Source of the DNA: Roseiarcus sp049513815
GTDB lineage: Bacteria > Pseudomonadota > Alphaproteobacteria > Rhizobiales > Beijerinckiaceae
DNA length: 64,000 nucleotides
Direction: 5' to 3'
NCBI GenBank assembly: GCA_049513815.1
Contig: JBEKVR010000005.1
Span: forward strand, 8,002-72,001
The notes beneath the pieces were generated by a model, which made no database searches, had not been told where the DNA came from, and saw only the letters and a program-made list of their open reading frames with translations. The translations under genes were made by a program, and so were the position numbers. How positions within the stretch are numbered: the stretch's first letter is position 1; every line of letters begins with the position of its first letter. Below are positions 1 to 10,329 of this stretch, piece by piece.

Positions 1-130
1 CTGGCGCGGCCGCAAAATCGACCAGCAATTGCGCTAGGCCAATTTGCGTGATTGGGTCCGTGGTTAACTGAAGGTTCAGCGGGAGGCGCGATGCGGGGCA
101 TGATCGCGCCACTGCGGGAGGACGGTCGCG
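1..130. other. Window edge; possible 3' end of an upstream gene
   Basis: One plus-strand frame is open from the window edge and ends with TAG at 35-37 (last residues read WRGRKIDQQLR). This could be the C-terminus of a gene lying mostly outside the window, but eleven codons are too few to identify it. The rest is a short intergenic region ending in a GGGAGG ribosome-binding site just before the DUF3775 gene. Confidence 0.2.
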
Positions 131-526
131 ATGAGGGAAATCAGCGCCGAAAAGCTAACTTACGTCATCGCCAAAGCGCGCGAGATGGCGGGCGAGGCCG
201 AAGGGCGTGGAGCTAACGGATCGAAACGAAGCGTCGCGGCTAGCGCGGCCGGGGGCGAAGGCTGCGTTGCGGCGCGGGCCGAACTCGCTGGGTTCATCGA
301 ATCGATGGATGAAGGCGAGCAGTGCGAACTGATCGCGCTCGCCTGGGTCGGGCGCGGAAAATTCACGCGCGAGGAATGGAAGAGCGCCCTGGTCGAGGCG
401 CGCGCCCACCTCAAGCAGCCGACCGCCGATTACCTGCTGCGCAATCCGAAGCTTGCCCCGCACCTCGAATCCGGCCTCGCCGAGATCGACTTCATCGGCG
501 ACGGCTTCGAGTTCGGCCGCCACTAG
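131..526 (+). CDS. DUF3775 domain-containing protein
   Basis: This 131-residue soluble protein resembles the DUF3775 family of small alphaproteobacterial proteins of unknown function. The N-terminus (REISAEKLTYVIAKAREM) and the central block ELAGFIESMDEGEQCELIAL followed by W-x-GRG are typical of the family. The C-terminus contains the usual YLLxxPxLAPHLExGL pattern. A GGGAGG Shine-Dalgarno sequence lies nine bases before the ATG. It precedes rpsO in the same direction across a 231-base gap, so it is probably transcribed separately. No catalytic residues are evident and no function should be assigned. Confidence 0.8.
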   Translation: MREISAEKLTYVIAKAREMAGEAEGRGANGSKRSVAASAAGGEGCVAARAELAGFIESMDEGEQCELIALAWVGRGKFTREEWKSALVEARAHLKQPTADYLLRNPKLAPHLESGLAEIDFIGDGFEFGRH

Positions 527-634
527 GGCGCCGGACCGCCGCGGAAGCTGAGGTTCGCGCCAAAGCGCGGCCGTGCGGGCGCCGTTCACCGCCCGCGACG
601 GCCGGATTTCGCTGGCGCCTCGGCAAAAATCCTG

Positions 635-667
635 TATAAGCCGCGAACTCCGGGGCGAACGCCCCGG
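635..667 (+). promoter_or_regulatory. Putative rpsO leader: TATAAG -10-like box and hairpin
   Basis: TATAAG at 635-640 resembles a -10 element. It is followed at once by a perfect inverted repeat, CCGGGGCG at 650-657 and CGCCCCGG at 660-667, about 90 bases before the rpsO start. No good -35 box is visible at the right distance. S15 autoregulates its mRNA through leader structure in other bacteria; a similar role here is only a possibility. Confidence 0.25.
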
Positions 668-757
668 GGCCCAAACGACCGACCTGGACGACATCCCGGC
701 TCGGCCGAAACGAACCTGCGACGGGCTTTCGCCGCCGCCAGCCAAAAGGACAGATCG

Positions 758-1027
758 ATGTCGATCACTGCCGAGCGCAAGGCTGCGCTCATTAAAGACT
801 ATGCGTTGAAGGCCGGAGACACCGGCTCGCCGGAAGTGCAGGTCGCGATCCTCACCGAGCGCATCGCCAACCTGACCAATCATTTCAAGACCCACGTGAA
901 GGACAATCATTCGCGCCGCGGTCTTCTCAAGATGGTGTCGCAGCGCCGTACGCTGCTCGACTACGTCAAGAAGGGCGACGAGGCGCGCTACAAGACCCTG
1001 ATCGAGCGCCTCGGCATTCGTCGCTGA
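758..1027 (+). CDS. rpsO: 30S ribosomal protein S15
   Basis: This is S15, a primary 16S rRNA-binding protein that helps organise the platform of the small ribosomal subunit. The 89-residue length matches the family. Family landmarks are present: the opening MSITAERKAALIKDYA, the GDTGSPEVQVAILTERI segment, the HxKDNHSRRGLLxMV block and the C-terminal YxxLIERLGIRR. It lies directly upstream of pnp in the same orientation, the classic rpsO-pnp arrangement. An AGGA-like ribosome-binding site precedes the ATG. Confidence 0.98.
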   Translation: MSITAERKAALIKDYALKAGDTGSPEVQVAILTERIANLTNHFKTHVKDNHSRRGLLKMVSQRRTLLDYVKKGDEARYKTLIERLGIRR

Positions 1028-1149
1028 CGGCCTCGAACGTACCGGGCGGCGGCATAGGGCCGCCGTCCGACTGAGTAGGATCGCGAAAGCCGCGCGTCGC
1101 AGTTGGCTGCGAGACGGCCCTTCCCCTCGAAGGTCCGACAGCCCGTCAA

Positions 1150-1220
1150 GCGTTGGGCGTTCCAGGTTGGACGCCCTGCGGCAGGATCGCCAAAGGCTGG
1201 CGCCGAGCGCGCCAACCTCT
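1150..1220 (+). promoter_or_regulatory. Structured 5' leader of pnp
   Basis: The rpsO-pnp spacer (283 bases) contains two potential RNA stem-loops. In the first, GGGCG at 1155-1159 pairs with CGCCC at 1172-1176 and extends through a bulge to a three-base loop. The second pairs 1195-1203 with 1209-1217 with one mismatch. In enterobacteria, PNPase autoregulates its mRNA through a processed leader hairpin. Whether that mechanism works here is inference from the position and the ability to fold. Confidence 0.35.
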
Positions 1221-1310
1221 CGCCGTCTTGCCGATGACGGACACATTCGCAGCCGCCCGCAACCCAGCGAGCGGCCTCGCATCCTTTCCATGTTTGAAAA
1301 GGATGAATCG

Positions 1311-3458
<2,148 letters not shown>

Positions 3459-3507
3459 TCCGCCCTTAACCTTGCGGGGTTAATTCCCGTTAACCCGTGA
3501 AAATGCC

Positions 3508-3540
3508 AGAGCGGCGCCCCACCGGCGCCGCTCTTTGCCG
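3508..3540 (+). terminator. Rho-independent-like terminator after pnp
   Basis: A perfect 11-bp stem (AGAGCGGCGCC at 3508-3518 with GGCGCCGCTCT at 3524-3534) has a five-base loop and is followed by a short T-containing tail (TTGCCGTTT). It lies about 50 bases after the pnp stop codon. The T tract is weak, but the stem is strong and well placed. Confidence 0.6.
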
Positions 3541-3679
3541 TTTGTCTGCCGGTCGTCCCGTAACCACGCTTCGTCAACCGCGTTCATCAACTTCGCCGAG
3601 CGCTTCCCCGGCGTTAAGGCGGGCGAAACGTCGGTCGCGGAGACTGTCCGATCAACGACCCCAACCTCAAGAGTTTTCG

Positions 3680-3958
3680 ATGCAAGTCAGTTTCTCCGGC
3701 TCGCTGCAAGCCGGGCGCGCCGCCAAGACGATCGGCCGAATCAAGGTCGTCGGCCGCTGGCGGGGCGTCGACGAACCGGCGACCGAAGCCGATCGCCGCG
3801 CGCTGCTGCGCGACCTCACCCGCGAAGCCGAGGATTACGGCGCCGACGCGCTGATCGACGTCCGTTTCGAAGCCGAAGAGACCGCAGAGAGCGACGGCGT
3901 CAGCCTGCGTCGCCTCGTCGCCAGCGGTTCGGCGGTGCAGATCACGCTCGCCGCCTGA
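3680..3958 (+). CDS. YbjQ-like (heavy-metal-binding domain family) small protein
   Basis: This 92-residue cytosolic protein resembles the YbjQ/UPF0145 type of domain. The pattern is a core in which a GxR-type strand is followed by a helix ending in EAEDYGADALIDVRFE, a long-range match to the family's helix-then-AxAVVGVRFD signature. I chose the ATG at 3680 because the homologous part begins there; the frame is open further upstream but that segment looks non-coding. The family's heavy-metal-binding name is structural lore and is not supported by Cys or His residues here, since there are none. It stands alone between the pnp terminator and the convergent maoC genes. Confidence 0.55.
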   Translation: MQVSFSGSLQAGRAAKTIGRIKVVGRWRGVDEPATEADRRALLRDLTREAEDYGADALIDVRFEAEETAESDGVSLRRLVASGSAVQITLAA

Positions 3959-3982
3959 ACGACGCCGGCGCGCGGCGGGGCC

Positions 3983-4462
3983 TCAAGCCGGCCGCCGCGC
4001 CGCCAGTCCCATCAGCGTATAGGCGCAGACCTCGCGCCCGTCCTGATTGACGCCGATGATGCGCATGCCGATCAGGCCCCAGTCCGGCCGTCGGGTTTCG
4101 CGCATCGAATCAATCCGCAGCGAGAATGCGATGTCGTCGCCCGGCCGCACCGGCGCCGACCAGCGTAGATCGCGCACGCCCCGACCGAGGCCGAGCGGCG
4201 GCGGCTTGTCGCCGGGCGTCGCCAGGGCCTTGCGCTGCGCGCGGCGGCCGTCGACCAGCAGCCGCATCGACACGCTGACGGTGTGCCAGCCCGACGCGCA
4301 CAGACCGCCGAAGATCGACTTCGCCGCCGCCGCCTCGTCGAGATGGAAGAGTTGCGGATCGAACTTGCGGGCGAAGTCGAGGATCGCCTCGCGGGTGAAG
4401 CGATGAGCGCCGAGCGGCGCCGTCTGGCCGACTTCGTGGTCCTCGTACCAGAGGCCGATCAT
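3983..4462 (-). CDS. MaoC-family hydratase/dehydratase (second of a pair)
   Basis: This 159-residue single hot-dog-fold protein belongs to the MaoC/(R)-specific enoyl-CoA hydratase family. The hydratase motif is visible near residues 35-45 (FDPQLFHLDEAA) with its Asp and His, followed by GGLCASGWHT, which lines the substrate tunnel. Its ATG overlaps the stop of the preceding maoC paralogue by four bases (ATGA), so the two are translationally coupled. The pair may form a heterodimeric dehydratase acting on acyl-CoA substrates; this is inferred from pairing and similarity. A much longer upstream reading is possible but looks like antisense sequence over the neighbour. Confidence 0.85.
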   Translation of the reverse strand: MIGLWYEDHEVGQTAPLGAHRFTREAILDFARKFDPQLFHLDEAAAAKSIFGGLCASGWHTVSVSMRLLVDGRRAQRKALATPGDKPPPLGLGRGVRDLRWSAPVRPGDDIAFSLRIDSMRETRRPDWGLIGMRIIGVNQDGREVCAYTLMGLAARRPA

Positions 4463-4923
4463 GCCTGCGTCTCGCCGTTGGGGCGGCGGCCGAAGAACAC
4501 CGACCCCTGCTGCCGCATCACCACTTCGCGGTTCTGGTTCATCAACTCGAACCGCATCTCGACGACGCCGATGTCGGGGCGCGAGCGCGACGTTCGCGCG
4601 CCGAGCGTGGTGCGGCGGACGCTCAGCCGGTCGCCCGGCCTGACCGGCTTCAGCCAGTCGATCGACTCGATCCCGGGCGACCCTTGCGCGCTCGAGCGCA
4701 GGAAGACCTCGTCGCAATTGATGCGCATCATCAGCGCGGCGCTGTGCCAGCCTGAGGCGATCAGCCCGCCCGCCATCGATTCGCGCGCCGCCGCTTCATC
4801 GAGATGGAACGGCTGCGGATCGAATTCGCGCGCGAATTCGACGATCTCCTCGGCGGTCACCGTGCGGCTGCCGAATTCGACGACCTCGCCCACCGGGAAA
4901 TCCTCGAAATAGAGCAGATCCAT
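4459..4923 (-). CDS. MaoC-family hydratase/dehydratase (first of a pair)
   Basis: A 154-residue MaoC-like hot-dog protein. It begins MDLLYFEDFPVGEVVEFGS, typical of stand-alone alphaproteobacterial MaoC dehydratases. The catalytic hydratase-2 motif FDPQPFHLDEAA is followed by GGLIASGWHSA. The start lies nine bases after the ychF stop codon, and the end overlaps the second maoC gene by four bases, so ychF-maoC-maoC looks like one transcript. The substrate is not known; members of the family act on enoyl-CoA or hydroxyacyl-CoA thioesters. About one third of its residues match its neighbour in the same order, which suggests an old tandem duplication. Confidence 0.88.
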   Translation of the reverse strand: MDLLYFEDFPVGEVVEFGSRTVTAEEIVEFAREFDPQPFHLDEAAARESMAGGLIASGWHSAALMMRINCDEVFLRSSAQGSPGIESIDWLKPVRPGDRLSVRRTTLGARTSRSRPDIGVVEMRFELMNQNREVVMRQQGSVFFGRRPNGETQA

Positions 4924-4932
4924 GGCGGCGTC

Positions 4933-6030
4933 TCAGGTGGCGAAGCGGAAGTGGAGCACGTCGCCGTCCTGAACGGCGTATTCCTTGCCTTCGAGACGGA
5001 ACTTTCCGGCTTCGCGCGCGCCCGCTTCGCCCTTGTGGGCGACGTAGTCGTCATAGGCGATCGTCTCGGCGCGGATGAAGCCCTTCTCGAAGTCGGTATG
5101 GATGACGCCGGCGGCCTGCGGCGCCTTCGCGCCCTTCTCGACCGTCCAGGCGCGCGACTCCTTCGGCCCGACGGTGAAGAATGTGACGAGGTGCAGCAGA
5201 GCGTAGCCAGCGCGGATGACGCGATTGAGGCCCGGCTCGGCGAGACCGACCGCCTCGAGATAGTCCTTTTGCTCGGCGAGCGGCAGGACGGCGATCTCGC
5301 TCTCGATCTTGGCCGAGACGACGACCGCAACGGCCCCTTCTTTCGCCGCGACCTCGCGCACCTTGTCGGCGAATGCGTTGCCCTTGTCCGCCGACGCTTC
5401 TTCGACGTTGCAGACGTACAGCACCGGCTTGGACGACAGCAGGCCGAGCGACTGAAACTGCCTGTGCTGGTCGCGGCTGACGCCGGCGGCGCGCGCCGGC
5501 CGGCCCTCGCGCAATTCGGCGAGGCTGCGCACGGCGAGGTCGTGCAGCTCTTTCGATTCCGTGTCGCCGCCCTTGGCCTTCTTCTCCATCTGGACGATGC
5601 GGCGCTCGAGGCTTTCGAGGTCGGCGAGCATCAGCTCGGTCTCGATCGTCGCGATGTCGGACAGCGGATCGATGCGCCCCTCGACATGGGTGACGTCGCC
5701 GTCCTCGAAGCAGCGCACGACATGGGCGATCGCGTCGCATTCGCGGATGTTGGCGAGGAACTGATTGCCCAGCCCCTCGCCCTTCGACGCGCCGCGCACC
5801 AGGCCGGCGATGTCGACGAAGGTCAGGCGGGTCGGGATGATCTCCTTCGAGCTGGCGATCGTGGCGAGCGTCTCCAGCCGCGGATCGGGCACGGCGACGT
5901 CGCCGACGTTCGGCTCGATGGTGCAGAATGGATAGTTCGCCGCCTGGGCGGCGGCGGTCTGGGTGAGCGCATTGAAAAGCGTCGACTTGCCGACGTTGGG
6001 CAGGCCGACGATGCCGCATTTGAAACCCAT
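4933..6030 (-). CDS. ychF: Redox-regulated ATPase YchF (Obg-like ATPase)
   Basis: YchF is a universally conserved P-loop NTPase of the Obg family that prefers ATP and associates with ribosomes, with a role in oxidative-stress physiology. The 365-residue length is normal. The G1 loop is GLPNVGKS at residues 8-15, followed by the G2 region and DIAGLVRGASKGEGLGNQFL (G3 and switch II). The TGS domain occupies the C-terminus, ending in the YAVQDGDVLHFRF segment. It heads a minus-strand run with two maoC genes. Confidence 0.97.
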   Translation of the reverse strand: MGFKCGIVGLPNVGKSTLFNALTQTAAAQAANYPFCTIEPNVGDVAVPDPRLETLATIASSKEIIPTRLTFVDIAGLVRGASKGEGLGNQFLANIRECDAIAHVVRCFEDGDVTHVEGRIDPLSDIATIETELMLADLESLERRIVQMEKKAKGGDTESKELHDLAVRSLAELREGRPARAAGVSRDQHRQFQSLGLLSSKPVLYVCNVEEASADKGNAFADKVREVAAKEGAVAVVVSAKIESEIAVLPLAEQKDYLEAVGLAEPGLNRVIRAGYALLHLVTFFTVGPKESRAWTVEKGAKAPQAAGVIHTDFEKGFIRAETIAYDDYVAHKGEAGAREAGKFRLEGKEYAVQDGDVLHFRFAT

Positions 6031-6247
6031 GGAGACACGCTCGGATCGGTTGCAAGGGAGGTTCGAGCGGCCCTATGCGGGGCGGCGGCGAAAAAGGCAA
6101 GAGGACGAACGACGAGCGCGAAGGCCAAGACATACAAGCAACTCGCCTCGTCGACGAGACGCCGTCATCCCGAATGGACCAAAGCGAAGCGCAGGAGCGC
6201 GCAGCCGCTTGACGGCGACCTCGCGACCTAGCCGTGCCGAGTCTCCC

Positions 6248-6370
6248 TCAGCTGCTCCGCTCCGCGAGAACCTCCTTGGCGGCAGGCGGCCCATTCACCG
6301 CGGCGGGAAGGCCGGCATAGATCGCCATCCGCACGATCATTTCGACGATGGCGGAACGGCGCTGCGTGAT
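6248..6370 (-). pseudogene. 3' remnant of a carboxymuconolactone decarboxylase gene
   Basis: Read on the minus strand, this stretch encodes IVRMAIYAGLPAAVNGPPAA followed by KEVLAERSS and a TGA at 6248-6250. This corresponds to the last third of the intact carboxymuconolactone-decarboxylase-like gene at 10330-10725 (IMQMAVYAGFPAALNGLFAA, KEVFAARGG). No upstream coding sequence or start is left, so it appears to be a decayed paralogous copy. Its neighbours are the ychF leader on one side and an A+T-rich gene-poor stretch on the other. Confidence 0.7.
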
Positions 6371-7259
6371 TTGTTGCGCCCATCGGCCTCATCGCCTTCA
6401 AAATCGGTTTGAGCGGACGCCGTCGCCTTCAAGCTCGCATCGTCGAGCTGCGGGCGCGCAGTTACGCCGCCGTCATCGCCGATCTCGCCAATCGCCCCGC
6501 GCCGCTGGTCGACCGCCCTCTAGGACAAGAATGGATTCTGTCGCCATCGCCTAATCCTGACGGCGATGCGGAGGGCGTAGCGTGGCTCGTGAGATTGCTG
6601 AGCGGACAGGGTCGCAACGGCGTCGTGACGTTCGGCGTTCCCCCGGGACTCCTGAGCCTAGACGAGCACGATATACTGTTACAATATTGTGTGACGCGGT
6701 TATTACTATTTCCGCTCAACGGCGAGCTGATCGTCCCGTAGCGGGTATAATAGAATCAACACAGAAAGCGCCGAAAGCAATTATTGCGAAAAGGCGTTAC
6801 ATCCATCGTTACAGAATACGCACTGCGACAAAAACGCACGCTTGTCTCGCCAAGTTGAAAAAGCGGATCGTTCACTTGCTGCAATTCGCCTGATTCGGAC
6901 TAGAAAAGGCTCGCCTGAGAGAAGCGAGTGTCGTTTATTCGTAATAATACCGTCATTTATCTGGTAATGAGATTGTCTGAGTTGAATTTGCTAATTCATT
7001 CTACATATGACGCTGACAGCGAGGTTAGTGTGTTTTTTAATACGTTGTCTGTATCGAAGTACGGAATTTTTATTCGTTCCAGCGAACCGAATAGAAGTCA
7101 TCAGATATTAAAACGACTATCAAGCTGTGACAATCCACGTCATCGCCATCAACCTGCATTGTCGACGTCTCGGCTCTGCTGGCTCGGCAGTCTGATCTCC
7201 GCGTTTTCGCGCGGCGCCAAGGGCGCGAGAGCCTCGTCGTCCGGCCTCGCCGCGTTCCA
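6371..7259. other. Gene-poor stretch with an A+T-rich island (about 6640-7150)
   Basis: Composition changes abruptly here: about 500 bases from 6640 are rich in A and T, with runs such as TTTTTTAATACG and the palindrome ACAATATTGT at 6681-6690, while everything around is G+C-rich. A 110-codon plus-strand frame at 6409-6741 crosses from the G+C-rich to the A+T-rich part, and a 111-codon frame at 6928-7263 follows. Neither has a convincing ribosome-binding site, recognisable domain or consistent codon use, so I do not call them genes. The stretch may be recently acquired DNA or the decayed remains of an insertion. Confidence 0.5.
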
Positions 7260-8868
7260 ATGACCGGTTCCGCCTACACGCCGTTGGCCACCGCGCCAGG
7301 CCTCGCTAGGCCGCCGCGCCGTCTGGCCGCGCCGCAGGCGCTCGCTTGGGCGGGGATCGTCTTGACCGCGGTCGCCTGGACTGCGCTCGTGCGCCTGCCG
7401 TTATGGCGCATGGACGGGCTGGACGATCCCTTCTACGTCGAAGTCGCGCGGCTGTGGTCCCATGGTCTGCCGCCTTACCTGACCGTCTACGACGTCAAGC
7501 CGCCGGGCTTCTTCGCGCTGCTCGCCCTGTTCGAGGCCGCGCTCGGGCCGACGCTCGACGCGTTGCGCGCGCTGGCGGTCGTCTGCGACGCGGCGACGGC
7601 GGTCGCGTTGCTTATGCTCGGCCGCCGCTTTGGCGCGCCGGCGGTCGGCCTGTTCTCGGCGCTGCTCTATCCTCTCCTTTGCGAGACGGTGACCGCCAAC
7701 GACGCCTATTGCCCGTTGGCGACGTTGACGACATTCGCCTTCGTCGCAGCGCTGTCGCGCCGGCCGATCGTTGAACGCGCGCTGGTCGCCGGCCTGCTGA
7801 TCGGCGCGGCGGGGACGGTCAAGCAGACGGCGGGCTTCGAAGCGTTGGCGCTGCTTGCGGTTCTCTTCGGCGCGGCGGAGGCGAAAAGCCAGCGTGCGCG
7901 CGTCGTCGCGGCGTTCCTGGCCACGGCGGCGGCCGCGCCGCTCGCCTTCCTCGCCTATTTCGCGCTTGAGGGCGGGGCGGGCGCGCTCATCGCCGACGCC
8001 GTCGTCGGCGCGCTCGAGAGACCGGCGAGCGCCAGCGAGGGATTGAGCTTCGTCGACGGGATCGGCCGGTTCTTCTTACTGCACAAGAGCGACATGGCGC
8101 TGTTTGCCGTCGCCTGCCTCGCGCTGATGCGTTGGCGCGCGCTGGCGGCGGCCCTGCCCGACGCGCCGTTCCGAGCGCTCGCCTCCTGGTTCGCCGCGGC
8201 GGCGGTCGGGGTCGTCATCCAGCGGTCGAACGCTCCCACCTACATCGGGCCGATGATTGCGCCGAGCCTCCTCATCGCCGGCCTCGGCCTCACGCGCGCT
8301 GCGCCGGAGCTCAGAAGCGTGCCAGAAGGCGCGCGGCTCGCCGCGCTCGGCGTTGCATCCTTTGCGATCGCGCTCCTCCACCCGGGCAACGATTTGTCCG
8401 CCCGGCTCGAAAGCTCGGCGCTCGCCGAAGCCGCCTCGGCAATCCGCGCCGACGGCTGGGCGCCAGACGACCGGCTCTATGTCGTCAACCGCGGCCTATG
8501 GGCTCTACAGCGCGCTCGAAGCACAACCGCCGGCGACCCGCTTCCTCAATCCTGGCCACACCTTGTGCGATTTTCAGGATCGCGGTCCCGGGCTGGTCTC
8601 CAAGATCTTGGCTTCGCACCCGCGCTTCGTCGTCGTCGCCGACCGGCGCATCCACTTCACCTGCGAGCAGGCCGACCGCTGGCGCGTGATCGACGCGGCG
8701 CTGGCAGCCTCCTATCGCCCCCTCGCCCACGCCGCCGGCGCGGCCGATTCGTTCGATGTCTATGAAGCCATCGCGCCGATGGCCGACGCGGCCTCGCCGC
8801 CGCCGATAACCAGCAAAAGCCCCAGCGCGGTCGGGGCATTTCCCGCTCCGGCTTTGAGTAAACCGTAA
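7260..8868 (+). pseudogene. Glycosyltransferase family 39-like multispanning membrane protein, frameshifted
   Basis: The product resembles ArnT/PMT-type lipid-linked-sugar glycosyltransferases or dolichyl-phosphate-mannose mannosyltransferase-like membrane proteins. It has many hydrophobic segments, an acidic DDPFYVEVARLWSHG loop after the first membrane span (such loops hold the catalytic Asp in this fold) and the periplasmic YDVKPPGF motif. The frame that starts at the ATG at 7260 remains open to 8765, but its last 85 codons read as Arg/Pro-rich nonsense. From about 8490 the sensible sequence (YGLYSALEAQPPATRFLNPG onward) continues in the next frame and stops at 8866-8868. A single extra base near 8490 explains this. 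It is either a real inactivating frameshift or a sequencing error. Confidence 0.65.
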
Positions 8869-9113
8869 CCTGTCTCTTCACATTCAATCGACTGACGCAT
8901 GCGCTCCAGTAGATCTGGGCGAACCGGCGCGCGATTTCCGGCTGCTGGCATAGAGGAGTTTTGCGAACGATCGCCCAACGCGTCGGCTGAGGAGGCTGTC
9001 GGCGCCTCCGCGCGGCCCCGTGCGCGGACGCGCGGAAAAACGCATGAGCGGCGATGCAGGCGCCGCGACCGCAATGAGCGCGGTCCCGGCTGGTTCGTTC
9101 CAAAGGGCGGTCG

Positions 9114-9581
9114 TCAGGCGCGATCGATCCTGCCGGAATAACAGCCCCGCTTGGCGTAATGGGCGTGGATGTAGCTGACGTCGGCGTTGGCCAGCAGCCG
9201 GGCGATGAGCGGCTCGATGGCGGCGCCGTCGACCACGTCGGCGTCGACCATCATGCCGTCGGCGTCGAAGGCGCGCAGCGACAGCAGGCGCGCGCGCATG
9301 ACCGCCGGCACTTCGTCGACGCGGTTATACGCGGCTGCGGCGCCCTCGCGCACGAAGATCGCGTGCGACGCGCGATAGGGCGTGTCGGCGGGCTGGCAAA
9401 CGTGGTTGAGCAGCAGCACCGTCTCGCCCGGCGCGGCGTCGCGCATTTCGACCCGGCACGGGAAGGCTTGCGGCTTGTCGGCGACATAGCGCTTGACGCT
9501 CTGCCTGGCCAATTCGTCGTCAGGCAGGCCGAACAGGAACTGGAACGGTTCGGGCGACAGCCCAGTGATGCGGAAAGTCAT
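9114..9581 (-). CDS. DUF1203 domain-containing protein
   Basis: This 155-residue cytosolic protein matches the DUF1203 family, small proteins of unknown function common in alphaproteobacteria. Recognisable elements are the N-terminal FRITGLSPEPFQFLFGL, the central CRVEMRDAAPGETVLLLNH, and the C-terminal NADVSYIHAHYAKRGCYSGR. The conserved His and Cys residues hint at a binding or redox role, but no activity is established. It is a single minus-strand gene in an accessory stretch between a frameshifted membrane protein and a frameshifted hicB. Confidence 0.8.
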   Translation of the reverse strand: MTFRITGLSPEPFQFLFGLPDDELARQSVKRYVADKPQAFPCRVEMRDAAPGETVLLLNHVCQPADTPYRASHAIFVREGAAAAYNRVDEVPAVMRARLLSLRAFDADGMMVDADVVDGAAIEPLIARLLANADVSYIHAHYAKRGCYSGRIDRA

Positions 9582-9740
9582 GGCGATCTCCTCGATGTGG
9601 GGCGACCACCCAACCAGCCGAACGGCGCGCCGGCCACCCGGTTCCTGTGGTCTTGTTCGAGGATAGCAGCGTCACTCCCCGGAACGCCCCCGTCGACCGA
9701 TCCCCACGCGGCATTGATCGATTTGCGTGGCGCGCGGCGG

Positions 9741-10143
9741 CTAAGACGCCATCGCCGGCAGGGCGCGCCGCGCCATCAATTCAATGAAGGCCGCGCGCGC
9801 GAGCTTGCGCCGCTTTGCCTCCGCGTCGATCGCCTCGCTTGGCTTCAGCGTCGCTCGCCAGCGCCGCCTAGGCCGGATGGTTCGCCTTACGAACGAGCGC
9901 GATGCTTTGGTAAGCCGCTCCCTCGCCGATCGCCTCCGATATTTCCGGTTCGGCGAGCAATTCCTCGATCGCGCGCGGCTGGGGAAGGGTTCCGCCCTTG
10001 GCGAGCGTTGCTTCGGCCCAGTCGCGCATCGCCTCGGCCGCATTGGCGAACGCCTGCTCGACCGTCGCGCCCATCGCCGTGCAACCGGGAAGGTCCGGGA
10101 ACCACACGGCAAAGGCGCCCGCCTCCTCATCAATCTCAGTCAT
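9741..10143 (-). pseudogene. hicB: HicB-family antitoxin, frameshifted
   Basis: The N-terminal half (TEIDEEAGAFAVWFPDLPGC, then TAMGATVEQAFANAAEAM) is the partial RNase H-like fold of HicB antitoxins. This frame stops at 9868 after RKANHPA. The expected C-terminal ribbon-helix-helix DNA-binding part (RATLKPSEAIDAEAKRRKLA, ending in MARRALPAMAS) continues in a different frame to 9741. A one-base indel near 9870-9885 therefore breaks the gene or is a sequence error. No hicA toxin is visible on either side, so it would be an orphan antitoxin. The exact start is uncertain, because homology extends slightly upstream of the ATG at 10143. Confidence 0.6.
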
Positions 10144-10329
10144 TGCAATGTATTCGGCCGTGGCAACCTCCAACCTACGACCAGCGTTCCGCGTCGTTTC
10201 GGTCGGCCGCATGCCGCCGGGCGGCGACACGCGGCGGCGAACTCCCTTCAAGCATCGTCGGCGGCGACGCGCGGGCCTTTCGCCCATATGTTCCCGATGA
10301 CGCCGACGCGCAAGGATGGCCGGCCTGCG

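Noticed and set aside
4804..6231. A 475-codon plus-strand open frame across ychF
   Set aside because: It is antisense to ychF, which carries all family motifs; the translation is low-complexity and lacks a ribosome-binding site.
6409..6741. A 110-codon frame at the edge of the A+T-rich island
   Set aside because: It spans the composition change and has no recognisable domain or ribosome-binding site. It is kept as a remark in the region entry, not as a gene.
6928..7263. A 111-codon frame in the A+T-rich island
   Set aside because: No ribosome-binding site, mixed composition and no domain; the last third overlaps G+C-rich sequence leading into the next gene.
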